From Blautia sp. (GTDB lineage Bacteria; Bacillota; Clostridia; Lachnospirales; Lachnospiraceae), in assembly GCA_022770365.1 (NCBI GenBank), contig JALEHU010000092.1, forward strand, positions 1 to 64,000: a stretch of DNA of 64,000 bases. The letters are read 5' to 3'. The translations under genes and the position numbers were made by a program. This document shows, piece by piece, positions 9,879 to 20,751 of the stretch (position 1 is its first letter; every line of letters starts with the position of its first letter). The notes below the pieces were generated by a model. That model was not told the origin of the DNA and did no database searches. It was given only the letters and a program-made list of their open reading frames with translations.

Positions 9879-12524
9879 ATGTTAAAAATAACAAAGATTC
9901 TTATGGATTATGAAATATCACAGGTGGGAATCACTCATATTCCGCAGTTTGGCTGGATTCTGGAAAGTGATAAAAGAGATGTGATGCAGGATTCTTATGA
10001 ACTGGAAATTGCACTGGATGACGTATTTACAGAAAAAGTATATGTCGGCGGAAAAGTGGAATCCGATGCATCTGCGCAGGTGCTTCCGGAAGGGCTGACA
10101 CTCAGATCACAGACACGTTATTTTGTTCGTGTCCGTGTGACTGCTGCAGGAGAAGAAACGGAATGGGCGGAAACTTCCTTTGTGACAGGAATTATGGATA
10201 ACAGCGAATGGAAAGCAGAATTTGTTTCCGCCGAGGAAGAAGCGGATAAGGATAATTCCAAAGGCACCTATGTGCGCAGAACCTTTGCGCTGAAAGGGAA
10301 AGTAAAAGAAGCCTATGCCAGCACCACCGCCCTTGGCTTATATAATTTTTATATCAATGGCCGCAAAGTGGGTAATGATGAACTGACTCCCGGCTGGACT
10401 TCCTATCGCAAACATCTCTGCTATCAGACCTATGATGTGACAGAATACCTGAACGAAGGGGAAAACGCCATGGGAGCCATCCTTGGAGCCGGCTGGTATA
10501 AGGGAAAAATGGGCTTTCTGGAAGTACGCAACAATTACGGTACAAGAACTGCGTTTCTGGCACAGATGACAGTCCGTTATGAAGACGGCACAGAGGAAGT
10601 ATTTGTAACAGATGAGAGCTGGACAGGCGCTGATGCACCAATTGTTTTTGCGGAGATTTATGACGGAGAAATTTATGATGCATCCATGGAAATTCCGGGC
10701 TGGTCAAAGGCCGGAGATGTTTCCGGAACCTGGAGACCGGTATCTTCTGTGGAGTTTTCCAAAGATGTCCTTGCCGGACAGGGAAGCGGAAAAGTTGCAG
10801 AGATGGATGAAGTCAGAGCCAAACGGATCTTTACTACTCCGCAGGGAGACACGGTAATTGATTTCGGCCAGAACATGACCGGTCATATTCATGTGAAAGC
10901 TTACGGAAAACCGGGTGATGTGATCGAGCTGCACTGTTTTGAAGTTCTGGATGCAGCAGGCAATGTTTATCTGGACAATCTTCGCGGGGCGAAAGAATCC
11001 ATGAAGTATACATTTGCAAAAGAAGGAGAAGTGGAATATACCACCACCTTTACGTTTATGGGATTCCAGTATGCAAAGATCGTATCTTATCCGGGAACCC
11101 CTGAAGTCGAAAACTTCACAGCATATACTCTTCATACCAGAATGAACCAGACAGGAAGACTGGAATTTTCCAATCCGGATCTGAATCAGCTTGCACATAA
11201 TATTCTGTGGGGCCTGAAGGGGAATTTTGTGGATGTTCCCACAGACTGTCCGCAGAGAAACGAACGCCTGGGATGGACAGGTGATGCACAGATTTTCTGC
11301 AGGACTGCCTGCTTCCTGGAAAATACATACAATTTCTACAGAAAGTGGCTGGTTGATGTGGAGGCAGACCAGACGCCGGAGGGCGGTGTTGCCCATGTGG
11401 TACCGGATCTGTTAAGCGGAAGACTGGAAATTGCCAATGACTGGCTTCTGGGGCAGGGCAGCCATTCCGCCGCAGCCTGGGCAGATGTAGCTGTCATCAA
11501 TCCATGGACCATGTATCTGACCTTTGGAGACAAGGAAATCCTGAAACAGCAGTATCAGAGCATGAAGGGCTGGATAGGCTTCATGAGGGAACATGCACAA
11601 GATTATATCTGGAATTATAAACTGCAGTTTGGCGACTGGGTGGCTCTGGATGCGGAAGAAGGCAGTTATTTTGGTGCAACCCCCAATGATCTTACCTGCA
11701 CCGCATATTTTGCCTACTCTACAGGACTGTTTGTTAAGATTGCAGAAATCCTGGGCAATGATGATGATGCAAAAGAATACCAGGAACTTTATGAAAAAGT
11801 TGTGGAGAAATTCCAGAAAACCTTCTTTGACGAAAATGGTGTGATGACAGCCCAGACACAGACCGCGCATATCGTGGCTCTGTATTTCGGACTGACACCG
11901 GAGAAATATAAAGAAACAACGGTGGGTAATCTTCTGAAGCTTCTGGAAAAAGAAAACGGACATCTTGTGACGGGATTTGTGGGAACACCGTATTTCTGCC
12001 ATGCACTGAGCCAGAACGGTCATGTAAAAGAAGCATATGATCTTCTGCTGAAGGACGACTTCCCATCCTGGCTGTATCAGGTAAAAATGGGGGCAACGAC
12101 GGTATGGGAACACTGGGACGGCATGAAACCGGACGGTACGATGTGGAGCCCGGATATGAACTCCTTTAACCACTATGCATATGGTGCCATCGGAGAATGG
12201 ATGGTGCGTGTGGCTGGCGGCCTGGAAGTGGATGAGGCAAAACCGGGATACAAGCATGCGGTGATCTATCCGAGACTGGGCGGCGGACTTTCCTTTATGA
12301 AATGCGAGTACGACAGCGTATATGGAACCGTTAAGAGCTTCTGGGAGGATCATGGAAACAGTGCAATGCTTCATGTGACAGTTCCGGTAAATACAACGGC
12401 AACCATCTGCCTGGACGGAGCAAAAGCCGTAACAGAATCAGACGGCCTTACCTTTACAGATGATGGTTCCTGCATAAAAGCAGAAGCCGGTTCCGGAGAA
12501 TATAACATTTGTTTTGAAAGATAA
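9879..12524 (+). CDS. Alpha-L-rhamnosidase (GH78)
   Basis: DFGQNMTGHIHVKAYG, DCPQRNERLGWTGDAQIF, GATTVWEHWDGMKPDGTMWSPDMNSFNHYAYG. Confidence 0.93.
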   Translation: MLKITKILMDYEISQVGITHIPQFGWILESDKRDVMQDSYELEIALDDVFTEKVYVGGKVESDASAQVLPEGLTLRSQTRYFVRVRVTAAGEETEWAETSFVTGIMDNSEWKAEFVSAEEEADKDNSKGTYVRRTFALKGKVKEAYASTTALGLYNFYINGRKVGNDELTPGWTSYRKHLCYQTYDVTEYLNEGENAMGAILGAGWYKGKMGFLEVRNNYGTRTAFLAQMTVRYEDGTEEVFVTDESWTGADAPIVFAEIYDGEIYDASMEIPGWSKAGDVSGTWRPVSSVEFSKDVLAGQGSGKVAEMDEVRAKRIFTTPQGDTVIDFGQNMTGHIHVKAYGKPGDVIELHCFEVLDAAGNVYLDNLRGAKESMKYTFAKEGEVEYTTTFTFMGFQYAKIVSYPGTPEVENFTAYTLHTRMNQTGRLEFSNPDLNQLAHNILWGLKGNFVDVPTDCPQRNERLGWTGDAQIFCRTACFLENTYNFYRKWLVDVEADQTPEGGVAHVVPDLLSGRLEIANDWLLGQGSHSAAAWADVAVINPWTMYLTFGDKEILKQQYQSMKGWIGFMREHAQDYIWNYKLQFGDWVALDAEEGSYFGATPNDLTCTAYFAYSTGLFVKIAEILGNDDDAKEYQELYEKVVEKFQKTFFDENGVMTAQTQTAHIVALYFGLTPEKYKETTVGNLLKLLEKENGHLVTGFVGTPYFCHALSQNGHVKEAYDLLLKDDFPSWLYQVKMGATTVWEHWDGMKPDGTMWSPDMNSFNHYAYGAIGEWMVRVAGGLEVDEAKPGYKHAVIYPRLGGGLSFMKCEYDSVYGTVKSFWEDHGNSAMLHVTVPVNTTATICLDGAKAVTESDGLTFTDDGSCIKAEAGSGEYNICFER

Positions 12525-12527
12525 GAG

Positions 12528-13752
12528 ATGGAGATGAGGCGGAGAGTATTTCCACTTTCCCTGAAAACGGAAAGGGGAAATATTCTTCAGCAGTTATACA
12601 ACCTGGTGGATACGGTGATCGTGGGAAGATATCTGGGAATTACAGCATTGTCTGCGGTAGGTGCCACCAGTTCCATGACATTTCTGATCCTGGGATTCTG
12701 TACAGGGTTATGTACAGGATTTTCCATTCCGGTCGCCCGTTATTTCGGAGCAGGTGGTTATGGAAGAATGCGGCGGGTGGTGCGCACATGCATCATTCTT
12801 TCTGCAATTTTTGCAGTGACCATTACTGCACTGACAGTGTATTTCTGCAGGGATATTCTGATATTTATGAAGACGCCGGAGGAAATCCTGGAGGGGAGCT
12901 GCGGGTATCTTCAGGTGATTTTTGCAGGGATAGCAGTGACTTTTTATAGTGGTGCTTGACATGGGAGTGAAGGGAGCTGCTTATGCTACTGTTGCGGCAC
13001 AGGCGTTTTCCGGGATTTTGTGCGTGATCTATATGAAAAAGAGATATGAGATTCTTTCATCAGAGTCCCGGGAACAGTGGCTCAATAGACAGGATGTGCA
13101 GGAATTGCTGGTGACGGGTCTTCCCATGGGACTGCAGTCTTCTATCACGGCTATCGGGTCAGTAATGCTGCAGAGCGCAGTGAATATGCTTGGAATCGTA
13201 TATGTATCTGCCTATACGGCTGTTTCCAAGATCAAACAGTTTACCATCAATCCTTATATCGCACTGGATACGGCGGTGACAACTTTTACCAGTCAGAATT
13301 ATGGTGCGGGAAAGCTGGATAGGGTCAGCAGGGGACTCAAAGCAGGAATGGCTGTTTTTGCGGTGTATTCGGTTGTAATTGGAGTGTTCCTCACATTTGC
13401 AGGAGACAAAATTGCCCTGATTTTTGTGGATGCTTCCGAGACAGAGGTGATCGGATATGTTCAGATGTTCTTCCGGTACTGTGGTATGTTTTATCTGGTG
13501 GTCATTGTACTGGATACCCTGAGGTCTGTGATACAGGGACTTGGATACAGTATTGCTTCTATGGCAGCGGGAATCTGTGAGTTTGTTTGCAGGGCTGTCA
13601 TGTCTCTGTGGCTGATTCCCTTATATAGTTATACAGCGGTGTGCTTTACCGATGCGTCCGCATGGATTGCAGCGGCTTTGTGTGTGAGCATAATGTACCC
13701 TTTTATCATGCGCAAAATCAGAAAGCAGCAGACAGAAGCCGGACAGCACTGA
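12528..13752 (+). pseudogene. MATE efflux family protein, internally deleted and frameshifted
   Basis: N-part (ILQQLYNLVDTVIVGRYLG...) ends IAVTFYSGA*; C-part resumes in another frame as VLDMGVKGAAYATVAAQ; intervening TM segment absent. Confidence 0.88.
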
Positions 13753-13973
13753 AAAGTGCAGATAGATCCGGATGGTGATATGCGGTGAGAGTACAGGAGA
13801 ATTGTTGAAACAGATAAACAAAAATGTGAAAAATTTACAAAATAATATAAAAATTAGTTTGAAATCTGTGAAAGAAAATGATATAGTGAATGCAGGAACC
13901 TGCATGACAGATTCTGTTTTGGAAACAGCCTGACTCAGACAGATTGACCTCATAAAAGTCAGGAGTTGAAAAG

Positions 13974-14978
13974 ATGAAAGTAAGTATACGCGACTTAAGC
14001 AAGATGACCGGCTTTTCTCCTGCGACGATTTCCAATGCATTGAATCACAAAAAAGGTGTGAATAAAGAAACAGCAGAGGAAATTTTTCGTGTTGCGAGAG
14101 AGACAGGGTATTTGAGTGCAAATGCAGTAACAAAAATCAGATTGCTCATTTTTAAGAAAAATGGTCTGATTATTGATGATACGCCTTTTTTTCAGAGCCT
14201 GATTGAAGGGTTTGAGGAGGAGTGTCACAGACTGGGCTACGAAATGGTTATTTCCCGTGCGGATCAGAGGGATCCGGATTATTTGAATCAGGTACAGGAA
14301 CTTCTCAGGGAACAGGGAGCTGCGGTAGTGGTTCTTGCTACGGAGATGATGGACGGAGATCTTGAACCGTTCAGAAATCCTCCGTGCCCGCTGGTGATTC
14401 TTGATCACTGGTCAGAGTCCATGGAACTGAATGCGGTTTTGATCAATAACGCGGATGCTGCACGTATGATTACAGAGCATGTACTGGATTACGGTCATAC
14501 AGAAGTGGGATATTTAAGGGGGGCTTTCCGGATCAAGGGATTTCGTTCCCGCTTTGTCGGCTTTCAGACGGCTCTGAAGAAACGCAGGATTTCTTATCAT
14601 GAGGAGTATACAGTGACTCTGGGTACTTCTCTGAATGGTGCATATCAGGATATGCTTCAGTATCTGAAAAAGAAACCAAAGTTGCCCACAGCGTTTTTTG
14701 CTGATAATGATATGATTGCGCTTGGAGCAATGAAGGCTCTTCAGGAGATGGGATACCGTGTACCGGAGGATGTCTCTGTTGTGGGCTTTGATGATTTGCC
14801 TTTCAGTGCCATATCTTCTCCGGCTCTGACTACGCTTCGTGTGCCGAATAAGGAGATGGGCAGGATTGCGGTGCGCCGCCTTGCGGAACTAATCGAGGGG
14901 ATTGCCGCTGATGTAGTGACCAAAACCCAGGTCTGTCCGAAGGTGATCTATCGCAATACAGTGAAAAAACTGTCATAA
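13974..14978 (+). CDS. LacI family transcriptional regulator
   Basis: [33 protein letters not shown]; periplasmic-binding-like C-domain. Confidence 0.93.
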   Translation: MKVSIRDLSKMTGFSPATISNALNHKKGVNKETAEEIFRVARETGYLSANAVTKIRLLIFKKNGLIIDDTPFFQSLIEGFEEECHRLGYEMVISRADQRDPDYLNQVQELLREQGAAVVVLATEMMDGDLEPFRNPPCPLVILDHWSESMELNAVLINNADAARMITEHVLDYGHTEVGYLRGAFRIKGFRSRFVGFQTALKKRRISYHEEYTVTLGTSLNGAYQDMLQYLKKKPKLPTAFFADNDMIALGAMKALQEMGYRVPEDVSVVGFDDLPFSAISSPALTTLRVPNKEMGRIAVRRLAELIEGIAADVVTKTQVCPKVIYRNTVKKLS

Positions 14979-15083
14979 TTGAATATGTTGGAAGAAAAAT
15001 GCCTGGAGCATCATGTTTGACGCATGGTGCTCTTGTTTTGTTGTCAAGAATAATGCTTGTTTATCTGCAAACGATATGTTTAG

Positions 15084-15103
15084 AAACGTTTATATAAACG
15101 TTT
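15084..15103. promoter_or_regulatory. Perfect 20-bp palindrome AAACGTTTATATAAACGTTT, candidate LacI-type operator
   Basis: Between lacI-type regulator and sugar operon; second palindrome TATAAACAGTTTATA at 15231-15245. Confidence 0.55.
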
Positions 15104-15348
15104 ATTATAAAAACACCTTCAAAACAGAAAAAAGAGGATGAATTTTGGATGATATAAACAAAAATATATGAAAAAGATTGTGAAAAATCATGTTTAAAAA
15201 GAAAAAAAGAAAAAGGGTATTGAAAAGCAATATAAACAGTTTATAATAGTGTTTAGAAAAAAAAGGTCAATCTGTCAGTGAGGATGGCAGCAAAAACAAG
15301 CAACATTAAGCAAGCAAAGAAAACAAGTGAAATAAAGGAGGAAACAAC

Positions 15349-16749
15349 ATGGATTACATTAAATTAGGTTATGCACCTACAAGAAGAAGCATTTTCAGCG
15401 CGCCGGATGCCATCAAATACAGAGGGCTTACCGCTGACCGCTTGAGAGAACTGGGAATTGATTTTGTAGACATTACCGACATCAATGAAGAAGGACTTCT
15501 TTACAACGACGAAGATATGAAGAAAATCGCCGAGAAGTTCAAGGCAGAAAAAATCGATGGATTATTCCTTCCGCACTGTAACTTCGGAACCGAATATGAA
15601 TGTGCACGTCTTGCAAAAGAACTGAACGTACCGGTGCTTCTCTGGGGACCGCTGGATGAGCGTCCGGAGCCGAACGGCGTACGTCTTCGTGATACCCAGT
15701 GCGGACTTTTTGCAACCGGCAAGGTATTAAGAAGATTCCGCATTCCGTTTACCTATATGACCAACTGCCGCCTGAGCGATCCGGTATTTGAGAGAGGCAT
15801 CAGAGATTTCATGGCAGTCTGCAACGTTGTTAAGAAATTCCGCAATATCCGTATCCTTCAGATTTCCACAAGACCCTTTGATTTCTGGACCACCATGTGC
15901 AACGAAGGTGAACTTCTGGAAAGATTCAATATCCAGATTTCTCCGATCCCGATGCCGGAACTGACAGACGAAGTTAAGAGAGTTAAGGCTGAGAAAACAG
16001 AAGTTGAAAAAGTAATGGCATACTGCAGAGAAAAAATGATCATCGATGTCAAAGATGAGGAACTGGAAAATGTAGCTGCCCTGAAAGTTGCCATGAAGAA
16101 CCTGATCGACAAATACGGCTGCCAGGCAGGAGCAATCCAGTGCTGGAACCAGCTTCAGTGTGAACTTGGCATTATGCCGTGTGCTGCGAACTCTCTTCTG
16201 AATGAAGAAGGAATTCCGGTTGTCTGTGAAACCGATATCCATGGGGCGATCACTGCTCTTATGGTAGAAGCAGCAGGCATGGGCGAGACCAGAAGCTTCT
16301 TTGCTGACTGGACCATCCGTCATCCTGACATTGAAAACGGCGAGCTTCTTCAGCACTGCGGACCATGGCCGATCTCTGTTGCAAAAGAAACTCCGAAGAT
16401 TACATATCCACTGGCATTTGATCATCCGGGAGCAATCACCGCAGAAGCAAAACACGGCGACATCACTCTGGCGCGCTTTGACGGAGATAATGGGGAATAT
16501 TCTCTTCTTCTTGGAAATGCCAAAGGCGTTGACGGACCGAAAGGCATGGGCACCTATCTGTGGATCGAAGTAGAGAACATCAAACGTCTGGAAGCCAAAA
16601 TTGTTGAGGGACCATATATCCATCATTGTGTCGGCATCCACAAAGATGTTGTTCCGGTACTTTACGAGGCATGTAAATACATCGGTGTGAAACCGGATCT
16701 GTATGACCCGATCGAAGAAGATGTAAAAGCTTACCTGCGCGGTGAATGA
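15349..16749 (+). CDS. L-fucose/L-arabinose isomerase superfamily protein
   Basis: FucI-like organisation (CNFGTEYECARLA.., GAIQCWNQLQCELGIMPCAANSLLNEEGIPVVCETDIHGAITALM). Confidence 0.8.
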   Translation: MDYIKLGYAPTRRSIFSAPDAIKYRGLTADRLRELGIDFVDITDINEEGLLYNDEDMKKIAEKFKAEKIDGLFLPHCNFGTEYECARLAKELNVPVLLWGPLDERPEPNGVRLRDTQCGLFATGKVLRRFRIPFTYMTNCRLSDPVFERGIRDFMAVCNVVKKFRNIRILQISTRPFDFWTTMCNEGELLERFNIQISPIPMPELTDEVKRVKAEKTEVEKVMAYCREKMIIDVKDEELENVAALKVAMKNLIDKYGCQAGAIQCWNQLQCELGIMPCAANSLLNEEGIPVVCETDIHGAITALMVEAAGMGETRSFFADWTIRHPDIENGELLQHCGPWPISVAKETPKITYPLAFDHPGAITAEAKHGDITLARFDGDNGEYSLLLGNAKGVDGPKGMGTYLWIEVENIKRLEAKIVEGPYIHHCVGIHKDVVPVLYEACKYIGVKPDLYDPIEEDVKAYLRGE

Positions 16750-16839
16750 TTGGTATGAAAGCAGGCAGTGCAAAGCGGACAGAGAATACTGCTGCTTTGC
16801 CTGCACTGCTCAGATATATAACAGAAAGGAAAATAGAAA

Positions 16840-17673
16840 ATGGAAAACCTGACCGCTTTATCTTATGAATTAAGAAAAGATGTCATCGAGATCATCTGTG
16901 CCGGAAAAGCCGGACACATCGGCGGTGACATGAGTGTGATTGACACATTGATTACCCTGTACTTCAAGCAGATGAACATCAGCCCGAAAAACATGGACGA
17001 TCCGAATCGTGACCGTTTTGTTATGAGTAAAGGTCATTCCGTAGAAGCTCTTTATGCAGTACTTGCGAAAAAAGGCTTTTTCCAGTTGGAGGAAGTTCTG
17101 GAGAAATTCAGTAAATTCGGTTCCAAATTTATCGGACATCCGAATAACAAACTTCCGGGTATTGAAATGAACTCCGGTTCCCTTGGACACGGACTTCCGG
17201 TTTGTGTAGGCATGGCTCTGGCAGGTAAGATGAATCATCAGGATTACCGTGTATATACCGTTATGGGTGACGGCGAGCTTGCAGAAGGTTCCGTATGGGA
17301 AGGCGCAATGGCAGCAAGCCACTACAAGCTTGATAATCTCTGCGCAGTTGTAGACCGCAACCGCCTGCAGATTTCCGGAAATACCGAAGATGTAATGCAT
17401 CATGATGACCTTCATGAGCGTTTCAGAAGTTTCGGCTGGAATGTGATCGATGTAAAAGACGGCAACAGCATTGATCAGCTGAATGCAGCTTTTGAGGAAG
17501 CAAAAACTGTAAAAGACAAACCCACCGTACTGATCGCCAACACCGTAAAAGGCTGCGGCTCTCCTGTTATGGAAAACAAAGCAGCATGGCATCATCATGT
17601 ACCGAGTGAAGAAGAATATACACAGATCATGAAAGATCTGGAAGCAAGAAAGGAGGCTGCTCTTCATGAGTAA
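16840..17673 (+). CDS. Transketolase, N-terminal (TPP-binding) subunit
   Basis: SKGHSVEALYA, VMGDGELAEGSVWEGAMAASHYKLDNLCAVVDRN. Confidence 0.93.
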   Translation: MENLTALSYELRKDVIEIICAGKAGHIGGDMSVIDTLITLYFKQMNISPKNMDDPNRDRFVMSKGHSVEALYAVLAKKGFFQLEEVLEKFSKFGSKFIGHPNNKLPGIEMNSGSLGHGLPVCVGMALAGKMNHQDYRVYTVMGDGELAEGSVWEGAMAASHYKLDNLCAVVDRNRLQISGNTEDVMHHDDLHERFRSFGWNVIDVKDGNSIDQLNAAFEEAKTVKDKPTVLIANTVKGCGSPVMENKAAWHHHVPSEEEYTQIMKDLEARKEAALHE

Positions 17674-18598
17674 GATTGCTAATAAACAGATGATTTGCGA
17701 GGTCCTGATGGAGGCAGCAAAAACAGATAAAGATATCGTTGCACTTTGCAGTGACTCCAGAGGAAGCGGTTCCTTTACTCCGTTTGCAGATACTTATCCG
17801 GAGCAGTTCGTGGAGACCGGTATCGCAGAGCAGAACCTGGTAAGCATTTCCGCAGGTCTTGCGAAATGCGGCAAAAAAGCATATGCAGTTTCCCCTGCAT
17901 GTTTCCTTTCCACCAGAAGCTATGAGCAGGCGAAAGTTGACGTAGCTTACTCCAACACAAACGTAAAACTGATCGGTATCAGCGGCGGTGTCAGCTACGG
18001 CGCACTGGGCATGAGCCATCATTCCGCACAGGATATCGCAGCTATGGCAGCGATTCCGAATATGCGTGTATATATTCCAAGTGACCATCTTCAGACAAAA
18101 GAGCTTGTGAAAGCACTTCTGAAAGATGAAAAACCGGCTTACATCCGTGTTGGACGTAATGCGGTAGATCCTGTTTACGAAGACAGCAATGTGCCGTTTG
18201 AAATGGACAAAGCAACTGTTGTATGTGAAGGTACTGATGTAGCCATCATCGCATGCGGTGAAATGGTAAAACCGGCCAAAGATGCAGCCGCAATCCTGAA
18301 AGAGCAGGGGATCAGCGCGACAGTTCTTGATATGTACTGTGTAAAACCTCTGGACAAAGACGCAGTTGTAAAAGCAGCTGAGAATGCAAAAGCTGTCATC
18401 ACAGTAGAAGAGGCATCTCCGTTCGGCGGTCTTGGCTCCATGGTAAGTCAGGTTGTGGGAAGCGTATGCCCGCGTAAAGTGATCAACCTGAGCCTTCCGG
18501 ATGCACCGGTGATCACAGGTACCTCCAAAGAAGTATTTGATTATTACGGCTTGAACGCTGAAGGTATTGCCGCAAAAGCAGCAGAATTGGTGAAATAA
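17666..18598 (+). CDS. Transketolase, C-terminal subunit
   Basis: FVETGIAEQNLVSISAGLA; overlaps the N-subunit gene. Confidence 0.93.
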   Translation: MSKIANKQMICEVLMEAAKTDKDIVALCSDSRGSGSFTPFADTYPEQFVETGIAEQNLVSISAGLAKCGKKAYAVSPACFLSTRSYEQAKVDVAYSNTNVKLIGISGGVSYGALGMSHHSAQDIAAMAAIPNMRVYIPSDHLQTKELVKALLKDEKPAYIRVGRNAVDPVYEDSNVPFEMDKATVVCEGTDVAIIACGEMVKPAKDAAAILKEQGISATVLDMYCVKPLDKDAVVKAAENAKAVITVEEASPFGGLGSMVSQVVGSVCPRKVINLSLPDAPVITGTSKEVFDYYGLNAEGIAAKAAELVK

Positions 18599-18599
18599 T

Positions 18600-20078
18600 A
18601 TGAGTAAATATGTATTGGGAATCGACCAGAGCACGCAGGGCACCAAGGCACTTCTTTTTGACGAAGATGGAAGCCTGATCTGCCGCAGTGACGTGCCTCA
18701 CAAACAGTATATTGACGAGCGGGGCTGGGTAGAGCATGATCCTGAAGAAATCTACCGCAATACCCTTTCCGTTGTGAAGATTCTGGTGGAAAAAGCCGGA
18801 ATCGACAAAAATGAAATTGTAACACTTGGCATCAGCAATCAGAGAGAAACTGCCATGGTATGGGACCGTGCCACAGGAAAACCGGTGTATAATGCCGTTG
18901 TATGGCAGTGCGCCCGCGGCGCGGAAATCTGTGCAAAGATTGAAGCGGCAGGACACGGAGAAATGATCCGTTCTCATACCGGTCTCCAGCTTTCCCCATA
19001 TTTTTCCGCTGCCAAAATTGCCTGGGTTCTTCAGAATGTGGACGGTGCACAGAAAAGAGCAGACAGAGGCGAACTCTGCTGCGGAACCATTGACAGCTGG
19101 CTGGTATATAAGCTGACCGGCGGCAAAGAATTCCGCACGGATTATTCCAATGCTTCCCGTACCCAGATGTTTAATATCACTTCTCTGGCATGGGATGGAG
19201 AAGTGTGCAGTCTTTTCGGAATTCCGGTATCGTGTCTGGCAGAACTGACAGATTCTGACGGTGAGTACGGTATGACTGATTTTGACGGATTTTTGGATGC
19301 GCCGATTCCGATCCGCGGTGTCCTCGGGGATTCCCACGGAGCACTTTTCGGACAGGGCTGTGTGGAAAAGGGTATGATCAAAACGACCTACGGTACCGGT
19401 TCTTCTATCATGATGAATATCGGCAAGGATCCTGTATTCAGCAAACGTGTGGTAACTTCTCTTGCATGGAAGCTGAACGGGGAAGTGAACTATGTGCTGG
19501 AAGGAAATATCAACTATACAGGTGCAGTCATTACCTGGCTGAAGGATGATCTGGAACTGATCACTTCACCGGGTGAGACAGAAGCACTTGCACTTGCTGC
19601 CAACCCGAAGGACAAAACCTATCTTGTTCCTGCATTTACTGGATTGAGCGCACCTTACTGGGACAGTGAGGCAACCGGCGTTATCAGCGGCATGACCAGA
19701 ACTACAAAACGTGCGGAAGTTGTCCGCGCAGGTCTTGACTGCATCGCATATCAGATCACGGATGTAATCGAAGCCATGAGTGAGGAATCCGGCATTGCTA
19801 TCGGAGAACTCCGTGTAGACGGCGGACCCACCAGAAACCGTTATCTCATGCAGTTTCAGAGCGATATGGCTCATGTGACCGTACAGGTTCCTTCAGCTGA
19901 AGAATTATCCGGTATCGGAGCTGCCTATGCGGCAGGAATCGCAGTGGGACTTTATGTCCGCGATGAAGTTTTTGCAAAAATGAGCCGTACCAAATTCGAG
20001 CCGGCAATGGATGCCCAAACCCGCGATGAGAAATACGAAGGATGGAAACATGCGGTATCCCAGGTCCTGACAAAATAA
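18600..20078 (+). CDS. FGGY family carbohydrate kinase (glycerol-kinase-like)
   Basis: VLGIDQSTQGTKALLFDEDG, TYGTGSSIMMN, RVDGGPTRNRYLMQFQSD. Confidence 0.9.
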   Translation: MSKYVLGIDQSTQGTKALLFDEDGSLICRSDVPHKQYIDERGWVEHDPEEIYRNTLSVVKILVEKAGIDKNEIVTLGISNQRETAMVWDRATGKPVYNAVVWQCARGAEICAKIEAAGHGEMIRSHTGLQLSPYFSAAKIAWVLQNVDGAQKRADRGELCCGTIDSWLVYKLTGGKEFRTDYSNASRTQMFNITSLAWDGEVCSLFGIPVSCLAELTDSDGEYGMTDFDGFLDAPIPIRGVLGDSHGALFGQGCVEKGMIKTTYGTGSSIMMNIGKDPVFSKRVVTSLAWKLNGEVNYVLEGNINYTGAVITWLKDDLELITSPGETEALALAANPKDKTYLVPAFTGLSAPYWDSEATGVISGMTRTTKRAEVVRAGLDCIAYQITDVIEAMSEESGIAIGELRVDGGPTRNRYLMQFQSDMAHVTVQVPSAEELSGIGAAYAAGIAVGLYVRDEVFAKMSRTKFEPAMDAQTRDEKYEGWKHAVSQVLTK

Positions 20079-20099
20079 ACAGTAATTAAGAATCGTTAT

Positions 20100-20144
20100 A
20101 AAAAGGCAGTAGCTGCGAAAGAATTGTGCAGTTGCTGCCTTTTC
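20100..20144 (+). terminator. Terminator after FGGY kinase
   Basis: AAAAGGCAGTAGCTGC...GCAGTTGCTGCCTTTT. Confidence 0.7.
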
Positions 20145-20154
20145 TGAAAGGAAC

Positions 20155-20697
20155 ATGTCTTTCATGGAAATTTATAAAGACAGCAATAAAGTGTATTTCA
20201 TTTGTGTGAAAAACGGCAATGGCTATTACCTGTCAGGACCTGTCTGTGCAGAAACTCTGAGTTATGTGGAAATCCACCGTTACTATAAAGAATACCGGAT
20301 AACAACAGATCAGGAACGTCATCCGGTCCGCAGATCTTTGTCGAAGCTGCTGAATTTCGTGAGTTTCTTTTATGAACTGCTGGAGGGGGTTTCTGTTGAT
20401 GTTGATACTCTGATGCTGAAAAACGATCTGGTACAGGCACAGGGAGACAAAACGGAAAAAGATAAAGTAATGCTGGAAATGGAAATAATTGATGAGGATA
20501 TTTATCATCATACCTATAATGAAGAACGATATATGATGGAATGTATCCGGGAAGGCAGGCCGGATGAAGGTCCAGAGCCATTTTGGCAGTGTTTTCAAAA
20601 AATATATGAATATGACACCGGGAGAATACAGAAACCGTTACAAACAGAAGGAATTCAGGTCAAAATAGCAGAGTGTGAATCTGAATCATACGAATAA
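20155..20697 (+). pseudogene. AraC family regulator with internal deletion and frameshift
   Basis: Sensor-domain segment ends ...MMECIREGRPDE; another frame resumes with AraC C-terminus SHFGSVFKKYMNMTPGEYRNRYKQKEFRSK*. Confidence 0.85.
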
Positions 20698-20751
20698 TCT
20701 ATGATTGGTTAATCTTTTCAATTTCTTTTGGTATGTGTAAATAATGATAAA

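Noticed and set aside
11412-12374. 320-aa minus-strand ORF antisense to the rhamnosidase
   Set aside because: Shadow ORF; no recognisable domain and fully overlaps a strong GH78 gene. The same applies to the many other long antisense ORFs in the track.
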